Origin: Chryseobacterium sp. MYb264
Lineage (GTDB): Bacteria; Bacteroidota; Bacteroidia; Flavobacteriales; Weeksellaceae
DNA length: 64,000 nucleotides
Assembly: GCF_035974275.1 (NCBI RefSeq)
Contig: NZ_CP142422.1
Span: forward strand, 2,666,001 to 2,730,000
Direction of reading: 5' to 3'
Positions 44,891 to 53,650 of this stretch are shown piece by piece (position 1 is the stretch's first letter; each line of letters begins with the position of its first letter). The notes beneath the pieces are model-generated. The model was not told the DNA's origin and did not search any database. It worked only from the letters and a program-made list of their open reading frames with translations. Both the position numbers and the translations under genes were made by a program.

Positions 44891-44923
44891 AAAAAAGAGA
44901 AGCAATATTCGCTTCTCTTTTTT
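44891..44923. terminator. Bidirectional terminator between rnhB and yidC
   Basis: AAAAAAGAGAAGC pairs with GCTTCTCTTTTTT across a 7-base loop, with T-runs in both directions. Confidence 0.9.
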
Positions 44924-44942
44924 GTTATATAAGATTATTTAT

Positions 44943-46739
44943 CTATTTCTTTTTTCGTTGGTTCTCTTGAACTTTTTGCTGTTCCTGAGCTTTTTCCATC
45001 ATTTCTCTCATACGTTTCTGGAACTTACCTTCCGCTTTTGGCTTTTCTTTATTCGCCTGGATCTGTGCATGGATCTTCTTTTCATCGAGAATCACATACT
45101 TAATCACAAGGATAATTAAGATATTAATTGCGTTTGAAACGAAGTAATACCAAGAAAGACCAGATGCAGAAGTATTCAAAAAGAATAAAAATGTGATCGG
45201 GAAGATGTACATTAATACCTTCATATTTGGCATTCCTTCCTGCTGTGGCTGCTGCATATTTCCTGAAGTCATTATGGTATAGATCAAGATAACCACGGTA
45301 CATGCAATCGCGAAAATACTCAAATGATCTCCCAAGAAAGGTACCTTGAATGGCAATTTAATAATATCATCATACGCTGTTAAATCTTTTGCAAACCAGA
45401 AACCCTTTCCTCTCAAATCAATAAAGTTCGGGAAGAAACGAAACAACGCATAGAAAATAGGAACCTGAACCAATGCCGGCAAACATCCCGCCATTTGATT
45501 TACTCCGGCTTTTCTGTAGATTTCCATCGTAGCCTGCTGCTTTTTCATTGGATCTGCATCCTTAAATTTAGCATTCGCTTCATCAATTTCCGGACGAATT
45601 ACTCTCATCATGGCACTCAATTTATGTTGCTTGTACATAATTGGTGATAAGATTAATTTAACCAAAATCGTTAATAAGAAAATAGCCCAACCAGCAGTTA
45701 ATCCCCAAGATGAAATGAAATTATAAATAGGAATAAAGAACCCTCTGTTCATCCATCCTATGAAAGACCAGCCTAATGGTAAAATTTCATCGAAGTTTTT
45801 ATCGTAAGATTTTAATAAAGGTAAATCTAATGGCATAAAGTACCAGGTAAAGTCCTGATTCAATTCGCTTCCTGTCATTTGAACAAAACCTTCATAGTTC
45901 AGTTTTTTCAAATATTCACCCTCTTCTACATTCTCCTGATTTCCTTTGCTTTGAGTAAATCCGTTTTTCGCTTCAATCACTGATGCAAAAAACTGCTGCT
46001 TCACTCCAATCCAGTTCAGCGTTTCTTTTTCTTCTTCCATCGTTGTTCTTCCGTCATAATCATAATCTTTATAATTATTGAAAGCATACGAGAATTCTGA
46101 GTGAGATTGCTCCTGAGCTCTCCCTTTTTCAAGGTTTCTCACACTGTAATCCCAGATAAAATCGGCTTTGTTATCAGAAGTAACTTTAGCAAGCCCCTGA
46201 GTTCTTACTTTAAAATCAAGCGTATATTTTGGAAGTAAAGTATAAATGAATTGGATAACCGCTCCGTTGTAATTAGCCGTCATCGTTACTGCATTTCCAT
46301 TAACCGTTGGAGAAAAAACAAGATCTTTGGTATTGATTATCTTTCCTGTTTTATCCTTGAACTGGAAACCGTAGTTTGAATTATTTTTTGTGATCAGATA
46401 CAACGGAAGATCTGCATTATCCGTTTTATGATCATATGCTTTGTATTCTGCAAGTTCTACTTTAGAAACCTGTCCGCCCAAACTTGCAAATTCCACTTTC
46501 AATTCTTTGTTAGCAAGATTCGCAGTCTGAATAGCGTTCGGCGTTACATTTGGATTGATATTGCTTGCCTGAGACTGTTTTACAGCATTTTTTACCTGTT
46601 CGGTCTTCTGTTGCTGAGCTTTTACCTCTTCCTCTTTCGATTGCTTGTTTTGGAAATAAAACATGAAACCAAAAAGAACCACGCATAAAACCGCAAAACT
46701 AATCATTTGACTTTTATCGAGTCCGTTGTTCTGTTGCAT
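44943..46739 (-). CDS. yidC: Membrane protein insertase YidC
   Basis: 598 residues. There is an N-terminal membrane anchor (MISFAVLCVVLFGFMFYF), a Lys/Gln-rich linker, and a large periplasmic beta domain (about residues 75-350). The conserved Oxa1/YidC core follows with five membrane segments (GWAIFLLTILVKLILSPIMY, NQMAGCLPALVQVPIFYALF, FPITFLFFLNTSASGLSWYY). The C-terminus is Lys-rich (MEKAQEQQKVQENQRKKK), as expected for ribosome contact. It inserts and folds inner-membrane proteins, alone or with SecYEG. The pairing with pyrG upstream is common in Flavobacteriia. Confidence 0.97.
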   Translation of the reverse strand: MQQNNGLDKSQMISFAVLCVVLFGFMFYFQNKQSKEEEVKAQQQKTEQVKNAVKQSQASNINPNVTPNAIQTANLANKELKVEFASLGGQVSKVELAEYKAYDHKTDNADLPLYLITKNNSNYGFQFKDKTGKIINTKDLVFSPTVNGNAVTMTANYNGAVIQFIYTLLPKYTLDFKVRTQGLAKVTSDNKADFIWDYSVRNLEKGRAQEQSHSEFSYAFNNYKDYDYDGRTTMEEEKETLNWIGVKQQFFASVIEAKNGFTQSKGNQENVEEGEYLKKLNYEGFVQMTGSELNQDFTWYFMPLDLPLLKSYDKNFDEILPLGWSFIGWMNRGFFIPIYNFISSWGLTAGWAIFLLTILVKLILSPIMYKQHKLSAMMRVIRPEIDEANAKFKDADPMKKQQATMEIYRKAGVNQMAGCLPALVQVPIFYALFRFFPNFIDLRGKGFWFAKDLTAYDDIIKLPFKVPFLGDHLSIFAIACTVVILIYTIMTSGNMQQPQQEGMPNMKVLMYIFPITFLFFLNTSASGLSWYYFVSNAINILIILVIKYVILDEKKIHAQIQANKEKPKAEGKFQKRMREMMEKAQEQQKVQENQRKKK

Positions 46740-46857
46740 TTTATCTTAATTAAAATTTTTACCTATTTTCTGTACATAAATATATGTACGTAATTCGAGT
46801 CGACAAAAATACTGTTTTTTTATCAAAACTCTATACTATAATACGTTACTATATAAT

Positions 46858-46889
46858 AAACTCAGGCTGAGAATAATCAGTCTGAGTTT
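46858..46889 (-). terminator. Terminator-like hairpin after pyrG
   Basis: AAACTCAGGCTGA pairs with TCAGTCTGAGTTT with one mismatch, between pyrG and yidC. The T-tract is short, so some read-through into yidC is possible. Confidence 0.65.
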
Positions 46890-46919
46890 ATATATGACGT
46901 CTGTAATCTGTAAATTACT

Positions 46920-48527
46920 TTATTTCTGTGTACAAGCATTAATAAAAGCTCTGAATAAAGGATGCGGTGTTGCTACCGTACTCTTATATTCCGGGTGATA
47001 TTGTACCCCAACGTAGAATGGGTGATCCGGCATTTCTAATGCTTCCACCAATCCTGTTTCCGGGTTTGTACCTGTTGCCAGGAAACCGTTTTTCTCGAAT
47101 TCTCCAATATATTCACTGTTGAATTCATATCTGTGACGGTGTCTTTCGGTAATATTTTTCGCTCCGTAGATTTCGTTTAATTTAGAACCGTTTTTCAATG
47201 TACATTTCCATGCACCAAGACGCATTGTACCTCCTTTATCAACAACATTTTTCTGCTCTTCCATCAAAGAAATGACAGGATGTTCCGTAGAAGTATCGAA
47301 TTCCATTGAGTTTGCCTTAGTATAACCAAGAACATTTCTTGCAAATTCAACAGTCATAATCTGCATTCCCAAGCAAATACCCAACATCGGAACTTTATTC
47401 TCTCTTGCATACTGCGCGGTAAGAATTTTACCTTCAATCCCTCTGTCGCCAAAACCTGGAGCAACAAGAATTCCGCTTACGCCGGCTAAAGTTTCTTTAA
47501 TATTTTCAGCAGTTAAATCTCCACTGTAAACCCATCTTACCTTAACTTCAGTTTCCAAATCTGCACCTGCATGTTTGAAAGCCTCAGCAATGGATATATA
47601 CGAATCCTGAAGAGAAACATATTTTCCAACCAAAGCAATTTCGATTGATTTTTTAGGATTCTGGAATTTCTTCAGGAAAGATTTCCAGTCTTTAAGATCT
47701 GCTTCTTTATCGCTTTTCAGATCCAATTCTTTAAGAACAACATCATCAAAATTTTGTTTCTGAAGGTACATTGGAACCTCATAGATCGTTTCCAAATCTT
47801 TACATTCAATAACGTTTTCTAAAGCTACGTTACAAAACTGAGCCAATTTTGCTCTCTGATCTTTCGGGATTTTATGTTCTGTTCTGCAAACCAAAACATC
47901 AGCCATAATTCCGCTTTCCATCAACTGGCGAACAGAATGCTGAGATGGTTTTGTTTTTAATTCTCCACTTGAAGCCAAATAAGGCAACAAGGTCAAGTGA
48001 ATGACCATAGAATTATTTTCCCCCAATTCCCACTTCAACTGACGAACAGTTTCAATGTAAGGTAAAGATTCAATATCTCCCACAGTTCCACCGATCTCCG
48101 TAATAATGATATCGTAGTTCTGTTTAGATAAAATTTTAATTCTACGTTTAATTTCGTTGGTAATATGAGGAATTACCTGCACTGTTTTTCCAAGGAAATC
48201 TCCTTTTCTTTCTTTTTCGATAACAGTTTGGTAAATTTTTCCTGTCGTAACGTTATTGTTTTGGGAAGTCGGAGCATCAAGATAACGCTCATAGTGTCCT
48301 AAATCCAGATCCGTCTCCGCGCCATCTTCGGTTACATAACACTCTCCGTGCTCATAAGGATTCAAAGTTCCCGGATCGATATTAATATAAGGATCTAGTT
48401 TCTGAATAGTTACGTTGAAGCCACGTGATTTTAGTAATAGTCCAAGAGAAGCTGAAACGATTCCCTTTCCCAAAGATGAAGTTACACCTCCTGTCACAAA
48501 GATGTACTTTGTATTCTTTTTACTCAT
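46920..48527 (-). CDS. pyrG: CTP synthase
   Basis: 535 residues from the ATG at 48527 (MSKKNTKYIFVTGGVTSSLG); an in-frame TTG at 48545 adds six residues but overlaps the promoter box. The N-terminal synthetase domain has the GGVTSSLGKG P-loop and the EIGGTVGDIES segment. The C-terminal class I glutamine amidotransferase has LGICLGMQ with the nucleophilic Cys, and the His/Glu pair in YHPEYKS. It makes CTP from UTP and glutamine in the cytosol. Length is normal. Confidence 0.97.
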   Translation of the reverse strand: MSKKNTKYIFVTGGVTSSLGKGIVSASLGLLLKSRGFNVTIQKLDPYINIDPGTLNPYEHGECYVTEDGAETDLDLGHYERYLDAPTSQNNNVTTGKIYQTVIEKERKGDFLGKTVQVIPHITNEIKRRIKILSKQNYDIIITEIGGTVGDIESLPYIETVRQLKWELGENNSMVIHLTLLPYLASSGELKTKPSQHSVRQLMESGIMADVLVCRTEHKIPKDQRAKLAQFCNVALENVIECKDLETIYEVPMYLQKQNFDDVVLKELDLKSDKEADLKDWKSFLKKFQNPKKSIEIALVGKYVSLQDSYISIAEAFKHAGADLETEVKVRWVYSGDLTAENIKETLAGVSGILVAPGFGDRGIEGKILTAQYARENKVPMLGICLGMQIMTVEFARNVLGYTKANSMEFDTSTEHPVISLMEEQKNVVDKGGTMRLGAWKCTLKNGSKLNEIYGAKNITERHRHRYEFNSEYIGEFEKNGFLATGTNPETGLVEALEMPDHPFYVGVQYHPEYKSTVATPHPLFRAFINACTQK

Positions 48528-48542
48528 TAGATTAGGTTTGTG

Positions 48543-48573
48543 CAAAGTTAGGGGAAAAAGAAATACAAAGCAA
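48543..48573 (-). promoter_or_regulatory. Promoter of pyrG (TTG-N20-TAACTTTG)
   Basis: On the minus strand TTG (48571-48573), 20 bases, then TAACTTTG (48543-48550), 16 bp before the ATG at 48527. This matches the Bacteroidetes consensus in both boxes and spacing, and it supports the downstream ATG start. Confidence 0.75.
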
Positions 48574-48700
48574 TTTTGTTTTAAGTTTAAATCCTAATGT
48601 CTTTTCTATTGGTAGATGAATAATCAAAAAGAACTTTAGATTTGATAGATTTTTTTATCTAAATTTGATTAAATCAAAACTCAAAAGACTAATAGGCACA

Positions 48701-49300
48701 ATGATTTCCGTATACAAACTCAAACCAAAATTCCAGCAACTCCTCACTCCTATTCTATTATTTCTTCATCGAAATAAAATTACTGCGAATCAGATTACGA
48801 TAAGTTCAATCTTACTTTCTGCAATTATCGGAATATTATTTTGGAACGCAGAACATTCAAAATGGTTTTTCCTGAGCTTACCCATCGGATTATTAATAAG
48901 AATGGCACTGAATGCGTTGGACGGAATGATGGCAAGAAAATTTAACCAAATCAGCAAATTAGGCGAGGTTTTGAATGAGGTTGGCGACATCGTTTCAGAT
49001 GTTATTATCTTTTTTCCATTATTAAAATTTCAACCCGAAAGTTTATATTTAATCATTATTTTCATTGTTTTAAGTATTATTAATGAATTTTCAGGATTAC
49101 TTGGAAAAGTAATTGGTAAAGATCGACGTTATGATGGGCCAATGGGAAAAAGTGACCGCGCTTTACTCTTAGGTTTATATGGATTATTGATTTTTTTCGG
49201 GGTCAATATTTCAGGAATTTCCAATTATATTTTCGGCATTATTATCGCTCTTCTCATCATCAGTACATTTACCAGATTAAAGAAATCTCTGCATGAATAA
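48701..49300 (+). CDS. CDP-alcohol phosphatidyltransferase, YnbA-like
   Basis: 199 residues from the ATG at 48701 (MISVYKLKPKFQQLLTPILL). A TTG at 48665 would add 12. About six membrane segments. The CDP-alcohol motif is NALDGMMARKFNQISKLGEV followed by LNEVGD. The first two acidic/basic positions are canonical (Asp74, Arg79), but the expected Asp four residues after Gly88 is Asn92; Asp96 and Asp100 follow. A second conserved block is RRYDGPMGKSDRALLLG. Such enzymes join a CDP-lipid to an alcohol. Length, motif context and neighbours match E. coli YnbA. It overlaps the CdsA-like gene by 8 bp. Confidence 0.85.
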   Translation: MISVYKLKPKFQQLLTPILLFLHRNKITANQITISSILLSAIIGILFWNAEHSKWFFLSLPIGLLIRMALNALDGMMARKFNQISKLGEVLNEVGDIVSDVIIFFPLLKFQPESLYLIIIFIVLSIINEFSGLLGKVIGKDRRYDGPMGKSDRALLLGLYGLLIFFGVNISGISNYIFGIIIALLIISTFTRLKKSLHE

Positions 49301-50096
49301 AGAAGAAAACAAATTTGCCGACGTTCCGTTACGCGTAAAAACATGGATCTATATTATCCTCGTTTTTGCCCTCGGAATTTCGCATCCTTTTGCCATGAAA
49401 ATCTTCGTTTCGTGGATTGCCTTTCAAAGCTTTTTTGAATTTTTGAGATTATTTAAAATCACTTCAAACCGAATTATTACGTCCGTTTTCATCGGAATTT
49501 CACAATTTTTATTATTAAATTTTTTCAGTCTTGAACATTATTTTCTGTGCAGTTTAGCGCTAAGTTTAATTGTCTTGATTTATTTTTCATTATTAAAAAC
49601 TTCCTTTAAGCAAATTTTAAAAATAGGAATTGCCTTGATTGTGTGTCTTTTTGCTTTTCCACATTTATATTTCATCAGAGAAAATTTTTCCGGCATCAAT
49701 TCCATTATTTTCATTGTTGTAGTCACAGAACTGAATGATGTTTTTCAATATTTAATGGGAAAATTCTTCGGAAAACATAAAATCACCCCACAAATCAGCC
49801 CAAATAAAACATTAGAAGGATTTATCGGCGGAGTTTTTTTAACAATTATTTTAAGTAATATTTTAGGTTTTTTCTTATTAAAAACTAATATTTTAGTTAA
49901 TTCAACTTTAGGATTAACATTGGGAATTTCAGGATTTTTCGGAGATGTTTTTATGTCTTATTTAAAACGAAAAGCCAATATAAAAGACACGGGAAAACTT
50001 CTTCCCGGACATGGCGGATTATTAGACCGAATGGATAGTTTAATCTTTAATGCGCCAATTTTTTTCTGGACTTTATCATTTTTAATCAAATTTTAA
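49293..50096 (+). CDS. CdsA-like phosphatidate cytidylyltransferase, YnbB-like
   Basis: 267 residues with about eight membrane segments. The CdsA signature is complete: QISPNKTLEGFIGG, then FFGDVFMSYLKRKANIKDTG and KLLPGHGGLLDRMDS with the metal-binding acidic residues. It should convert a phosphatidic acid-type lipid and CTP to a CDP-lipid that the overlapping CDP-alcohol transferase gene product can use. This is a second CdsA paralogue beside the essential housekeeping one expected elsewhere, as in E. coli YnbB. It starts inside the 3' end of the ynbA-like gene, so the two are translationally coupled. Confidence 0.9.
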   Translation: MNKEENKFADVPLRVKTWIYIILVFALGISHPFAMKIFVSWIAFQSFFEFLRLFKITSNRIITSVFIGISQFLLLNFFSLEHYFLCSLALSLIVLIYFSLLKTSFKQILKIGIALIVCLFAFPHLYFIRENFSGINSIIFIVVVTELNDVFQYLMGKFFGKHKITPQISPNKTLEGFIGGVFLTIILSNILGFFLLKTNILVNSTLGLTLGISGFFGDVFMSYLKRKANIKDTGKLLPGHGGLLDRMDSLIFNAPIFFWTLSFLIKF

Positions 50097-50204
50097 AAAG
50101 CAACGAGAAACTTTGCTGAGTGAAACGCCTTTGCGAACGAAAAATATTCTCAATTAATAAAAAAAAAAGCCTTTGCGAACTTTGCGTTAAAATAAAAAAA
50201 CAAA

Positions 50205-51242
50205 ATGAATCAGAAATTCGAAAAAGCAATACTATTTTCAGGAGGCGGAACAAGATTAATGATCTACCTCGGAATGTTTTCTGCTCTCGAAGAACTCGGA
50301 ATAAAACCTGACGTTTTGATTGCTTCATGCGGCGGAGCTTTTGCCGCAACTGTCGTCAATGCTTTTTCGAACCATCTTTCAAGAAAACAATATTTACATT
50401 CTGAAGAATATTATCAGTTTGTTTTAAAAACAACCTTAACAAAACATCGAAAATTTAATAAAATTGGACTTTTTACTTTAAAGAAAATATTAAATAAAAG
50501 TAATGCGCCCTTTATAGAAGACATTTTCAACAGATATTTGGTTGAAATGAATCAGGATTTATCCGAAGATTTTCCTTCATTAAAGAATGTGAAATTTTCT
50601 CAGGAAATCCCAACGTTAATCATTGGTTCGGAAATTCTATTTACCCCAGAAGGAGTCAATCAAAAACGAAACAACAGAAAATTATATCAAAAAACAATTT
50701 TCACCGATCCTGAAACAACAAAGAAAATTATTCCTAGTCAAATACTAATTAATTCCGATAATTTAAAAAAAAGTGCCGTTGAAAATCTACCAAAAATAGA
50801 AACCCAATTTTCAATGTTGGAAAGTACAAGAATTTCAATCTCTGATATGTTTTACGTTGAACCCGTTTTTATTCATGGAAAATATTTTGCAGGAGGAGCT
50901 ATTGATCTTATCCCGATTGAATTGGCAAAACATTTGGCCAATGAAGTCATTATTGAGAAAAAACAATCTTACAATAAAACAGAAGAAGCATTTGTCCGTG
51001 CCGTTTTAGGATACAGCGGAAATAAAAGATTGCAGGAAGTTGAAAAACTTTCTCCAGATTTTCAGATTGACACCATTAATATAAAGCAAGATTTGGAAGG
51101 ACATTATTTAAAAAAGAGCATCAATTGGCGAAAATTTGAAATTGACTTTTCATTACCAAAAAGTTATCCACAATTTAAAAAAGATATGGAAAAACAGTGG
51201 TATTATGGTTTTGATCAGACGATAAAAAGTTTGAGAAAATAA
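50205..51242 (+). CDS. Patatin-like phospholipase family protein with altered catalytic dyad
   Basis: 345 residues. The N-terminal patatin block is ILFSGGGTRLMIYLGMFSAL (oxyanion glycines), then PDVLIASCGGAF, in which the nucleophile motif GxSxG reads A-S-C-G (Ser41). The second motif, normally DG[GA], reads AGGAID near residues 229-234, with Ala where the catalytic Asp would be, although an Asp follows three residues later. Activity is therefore doubtful or depends on a shifted acid. A soluble lipid acyl hydrolase is expected by family. It lies 108 bp after the CdsA-like gene, inside the YnbABCD-like cluster. Confidence 0.8.
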   Translation: MNQKFEKAILFSGGGTRLMIYLGMFSALEELGIKPDVLIASCGGAFAATVVNAFSNHLSRKQYLHSEEYYQFVLKTTLTKHRKFNKIGLFTLKKILNKSNAPFIEDIFNRYLVEMNQDLSEDFPSLKNVKFSQEIPTLIIGSEILFTPEGVNQKRNNRKLYQKTIFTDPETTKKIIPSQILINSDNLKKSAVENLPKIETQFSMLESTRISISDMFYVEPVFIHGKYFAGGAIDLIPIELAKHLANEVIIEKKQSYNKTEEAFVRAVLGYSGNKRLQEVEKLSPDFQIDTINIKQDLEGHYLKKSINWRKFEIDFSLPKSYPQFKKDMEKQWYYGFDQTIKSLRK

Positions 51243-51583
51243 ATTGAAGTCTTATTGACATTACATATTGATAATTTTAAACGCAAAGATTTTTATTTCA
51301 AACCTTCCATTTTAGTGGGCAAAAGCAATAAATTTACTTCGCAAAGCTTGAAAACAACGCTTCATCAAATCAAATTGTTGATTGATCTTTGCTTACTCAA
51401 GTCATTAATCCTCACAAATAAAACTTTATCTCAAAAACACTCCAGATAGATATTAAACTAACCGTGTCAAGGTTTTGAACCTTGACACGGTTGATGCCAA
51501 CAATCATTTTAAAATGAAGATTTTCATTTTTTATTTTCAAATAAAATCTATTTTTACATCAAATTCAAAATCACAAAAATCTC
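51243..51583. other. Intergenic region with a perfect palindrome
   Basis: 341 bp; no convincing gene (a 64-codon frame at 51255 lacks any protein-like pattern). It contains the 15-bp perfect inverted repeat at 51460-51492. Confidence 0.5.
51460..51492. repeat. Perfect 15-bp inverted repeat, 3-base loop
   Basis: AACCGTGTCAAGGTT and AACCTTGACACGGTT flank TTG. No T-run follows on either side (GATGCC on the right), so this is more like a REP-type palindrome than a standard terminator. Confidence 0.85.
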
Positions 51584-52339
51584 ATGAAAGTTTTTATCGC
51601 AGGCGGAACTTCGGGAATTGGCTATTCTCTTGCCCAACATTATCTTGAAAAAGGTTTTCAGGTGGGAATTTGCGGACGTGATGTAACGAAAATTTCTCAA
51701 AATAATTTTCAACATTTAAAAACTTTTGAAGCGGATGTTTGTGATATCAATGCTATTTCTTCTGCAGTGAAAAATTTTCTCTTAAACAATGAAAATTTAG
51801 ATTTATTGGTCAACTGCGCCGGAAGTTATGCAGAAGATGTTGCCGGAAATATTTCTTACGAAGAAGCTGAAGAAATGTTGAGAACAAATATTTTAGGAAC
51901 CGTCAATTGTTTTGAAGTTGCGCGATATTTCATGAAAGATCAAAAATCAGGAAAAATTGCTGTGATTGCTTCGGTGTCAGGGATTCTGGATTATGAAAAT
52001 TCAAGTTTGTATACGAAAACAAAACGTTCTGTGATTCAGATTGCCGATGCGTACCGAAGGGCTTTAAAACCTTTTGGAATCTCTGTAACCACAATTGCTC
52101 CGGGGTATATTGACACTCAGAAATTAAGAGATCTCAATAATAATGACTTGAGCAAAAAGCCATTTCTAATGGATGTAAAATCTGCAACAGAGATCATTTC
52201 TCAAGCGATTGAAGAACGAAAAAAATTCATCATTTTCCCATCGAAGATGAAATGGATGATGAAATCACTTGCCCTATTACCTTCCTCTTTATTAAATATC
52301 ATCATGTTTAAAAAAGCAAAATGGATGAAAAACGACTGA
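51584..52339 (+). CDS. SDR-family dehydrogenase of the lipid cluster
   Basis: 251 residues of a classical SDR. The cofactor motif is AGGTSGIG (6-13), with Arg32 after the second strand (GICGRD), which suggests NADP. NCAG lies near residue 77, the catalytic Ser is in IASVSG, and the Tyr/Lys pair is in LYTKTKRS. The C-terminal 35 residues (KMKWMMKSLALLPSSLLNII) are hydrophobic and basic, as in membrane-associated ketoacyl/acylglycerone reductases. It overlaps the PAP2/DSP gene by 19 bp. A lipid carbonyl substrate is inferred from context only. Confidence 0.85.
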   Translation: MKVFIAGGTSGIGYSLAQHYLEKGFQVGICGRDVTKISQNNFQHLKTFEADVCDINAISSAVKNFLLNNENLDLLVNCAGSYAEDVAGNISYEEAEEMLRTNILGTVNCFEVARYFMKDQKSGKIAVIASVSGILDYENSSLYTKTKRSVIQIADAYRRALKPFGISVTTIAPGYIDTQKLRDLNNNDLSKKPFLMDVKSATEIISQAIEERKKFIIFPSKMKWMMKSLALLPSSLLNIIMFKKAKWMKND

Positions 52340-53646
52340 AAATATCACAGAAAATCTACGCTCTACTATTGTGTTCTGTCGTATTCATGATGGTTTACAA
52401 TTATTCAGCATGGTATATTTCGAAGCTGGAAAATGTTCCATCTTTTGTTTTTAATTTTGAAAAATATATTCCTTTTATTCCATGGGCGATCATTCCTTAT
52501 ATGACCAGCGGATTATTTTTTGGTTTGGTATTTTTCTTTTGCAAAACCAGGGAAGAACTTACTGTTCTAACTAAAAGAATGCTTTTTGTGACGGTGATTG
52601 CAGGAATTTGCTTTCTTTTATTTCCGTTAAAATTTTCATTAAATAAACCTGAAATCAGTAGCTCTATTTTTGGAATTCCGTTTCAGTTTTTAAAAATATT
52701 TGATTCACCTTTTAATCAGGCTCCATCGCTTCATATTGCGTATGCTTTTATCTTTTGGTCAGTTTTCAGAAATTTAAAACATGGGAGAATATTTTTAATA
52801 ATTTGGCTTATTCTTTTAGGAATTTCTACACTCACGACTTATCAACATCATTTGATCGATGTTTTAGCCGGAGGAATTCTTGCACACGTAAGCTTTATTA
52901 TCTTCCCTTATCGTAAAAATGATTTTCTTTACCGAAATTTTCAGGTTGCGAATTATTATTTTTTATTCAGTTGGCTTTTATTAACAGTAACTTTATTATT
53001 TCATCAATTTGTAACAAAATTTGATTCTACTTTTTTGTGGATAACTTTGTGGATAAAATTGTGGATAACTTTTTCATTAACCCTTATCGGATATCAATAC
53101 CAAAAGAATAATATTCACTTTTTAAAAGATAAAAACGGAAATATTTCAATTTTCAAAAAGATAACCTATGCTCCTTATCTATTAATGTATCAGGCATTTT
53201 GGAGGTTTTTAAGAAAGAATAAAAAGCCTATTGAAATTGTTCCTAACATTTATATTTCATCCAAACCAAGTACGGAAGACTTACTTTATTTTAATGTTAA
53301 TAAAAATACTTTCGTATACGATTTGTCGGCTGAAATTGAAGAAATAAAATCATTAAAAGACAACACAAAATATCAATCTGTTCCGTTTTTAGATATCGGA
53401 AGTTTTGATATTGATCAAACAAGAAAACTAGTAACTGAAATCACCAATAATTATTATAATCTTCCGAAAGACGGAAAAATCCTGATTCACTGTACGATGG
53501 GCTTTAAGAGAAGTTCTGTGATTGGGATTTTGGTAATGAAAAATATCCTATCTTTATCGTTAGAAGAAGCAGTAACCCACATGAAAACCAAGAATAAAAA
53601 TGCAATTATCCATTCTTATGTATTGGATTTTTTGAAAAAAATTTAA
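52321..53646 (+). CDS. PAP2 phosphatase / dual-specificity phosphatase fusion, YnbD-like
   Basis: 441 residues. The N-terminal about 280 are membrane-embedded PAP2-type: APSLHIAYAF (second motif, PSxH, near residue 138) and TTYQHHLIDVLAG (third motif with the His-Asp pair). The C-terminal about 140 are a cysteine phosphatase with IHCTMGFKRSS (CX5R, near residue 390) and an upstream acid in FLDIGSFD. The same fusion is found in E. coli YnbD (about 430 residues). It probably dephosphorylates a lipid phosphate and another phosphoester on opposite sides of, or at, the membrane. It is followed 4 bp later by the hydrolase/methyltransferase gene. Confidence 0.85.
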   Translation: MDEKRLKISQKIYALLLCSVVFMMVYNYSAWYISKLENVPSFVFNFEKYIPFIPWAIIPYMTSGLFFGLVFFFCKTREELTVLTKRMLFVTVIAGICFLLFPLKFSLNKPEISSSIFGIPFQFLKIFDSPFNQAPSLHIAYAFIFWSVFRNLKHGRIFLIIWLILLGISTLTTYQHHLIDVLAGGILAHVSFIIFPYRKNDFLYRNFQVANYYFLFSWLLLTVTLLFHQFVTKFDSTFLWITLWIKLWITFSLTLIGYQYQKNNIHFLKDKNGNISIFKKITYAPYLLMYQAFWRFLRKNKKPIEIVPNIYISSKPSTEDLLYFNVNKNTFVYDLSAEIEEIKSLKDNTKYQSVPFLDIGSFDIDQTRKLVTEITNNYYNLPKDGKILIHCTMGFKRSSVIGILVMKNILSLSLEEAVTHMKTKNKNAIIHSYVLDFLKKI

Positions 53647-53650
53647 CTTT

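Noticed and set aside
48528..48545. Upstream TTG start of pyrG
   Set aside because: It would begin inside or before the predicted transcription start of a well-formed promoter; the ATG at 48527 fits CTP synthase.
51255..51449. 64-codon plus-strand frame
   Set aside because: No recognisable domain, signal or membrane segment, and it occupies an AT-rich spacer next to a palindrome.
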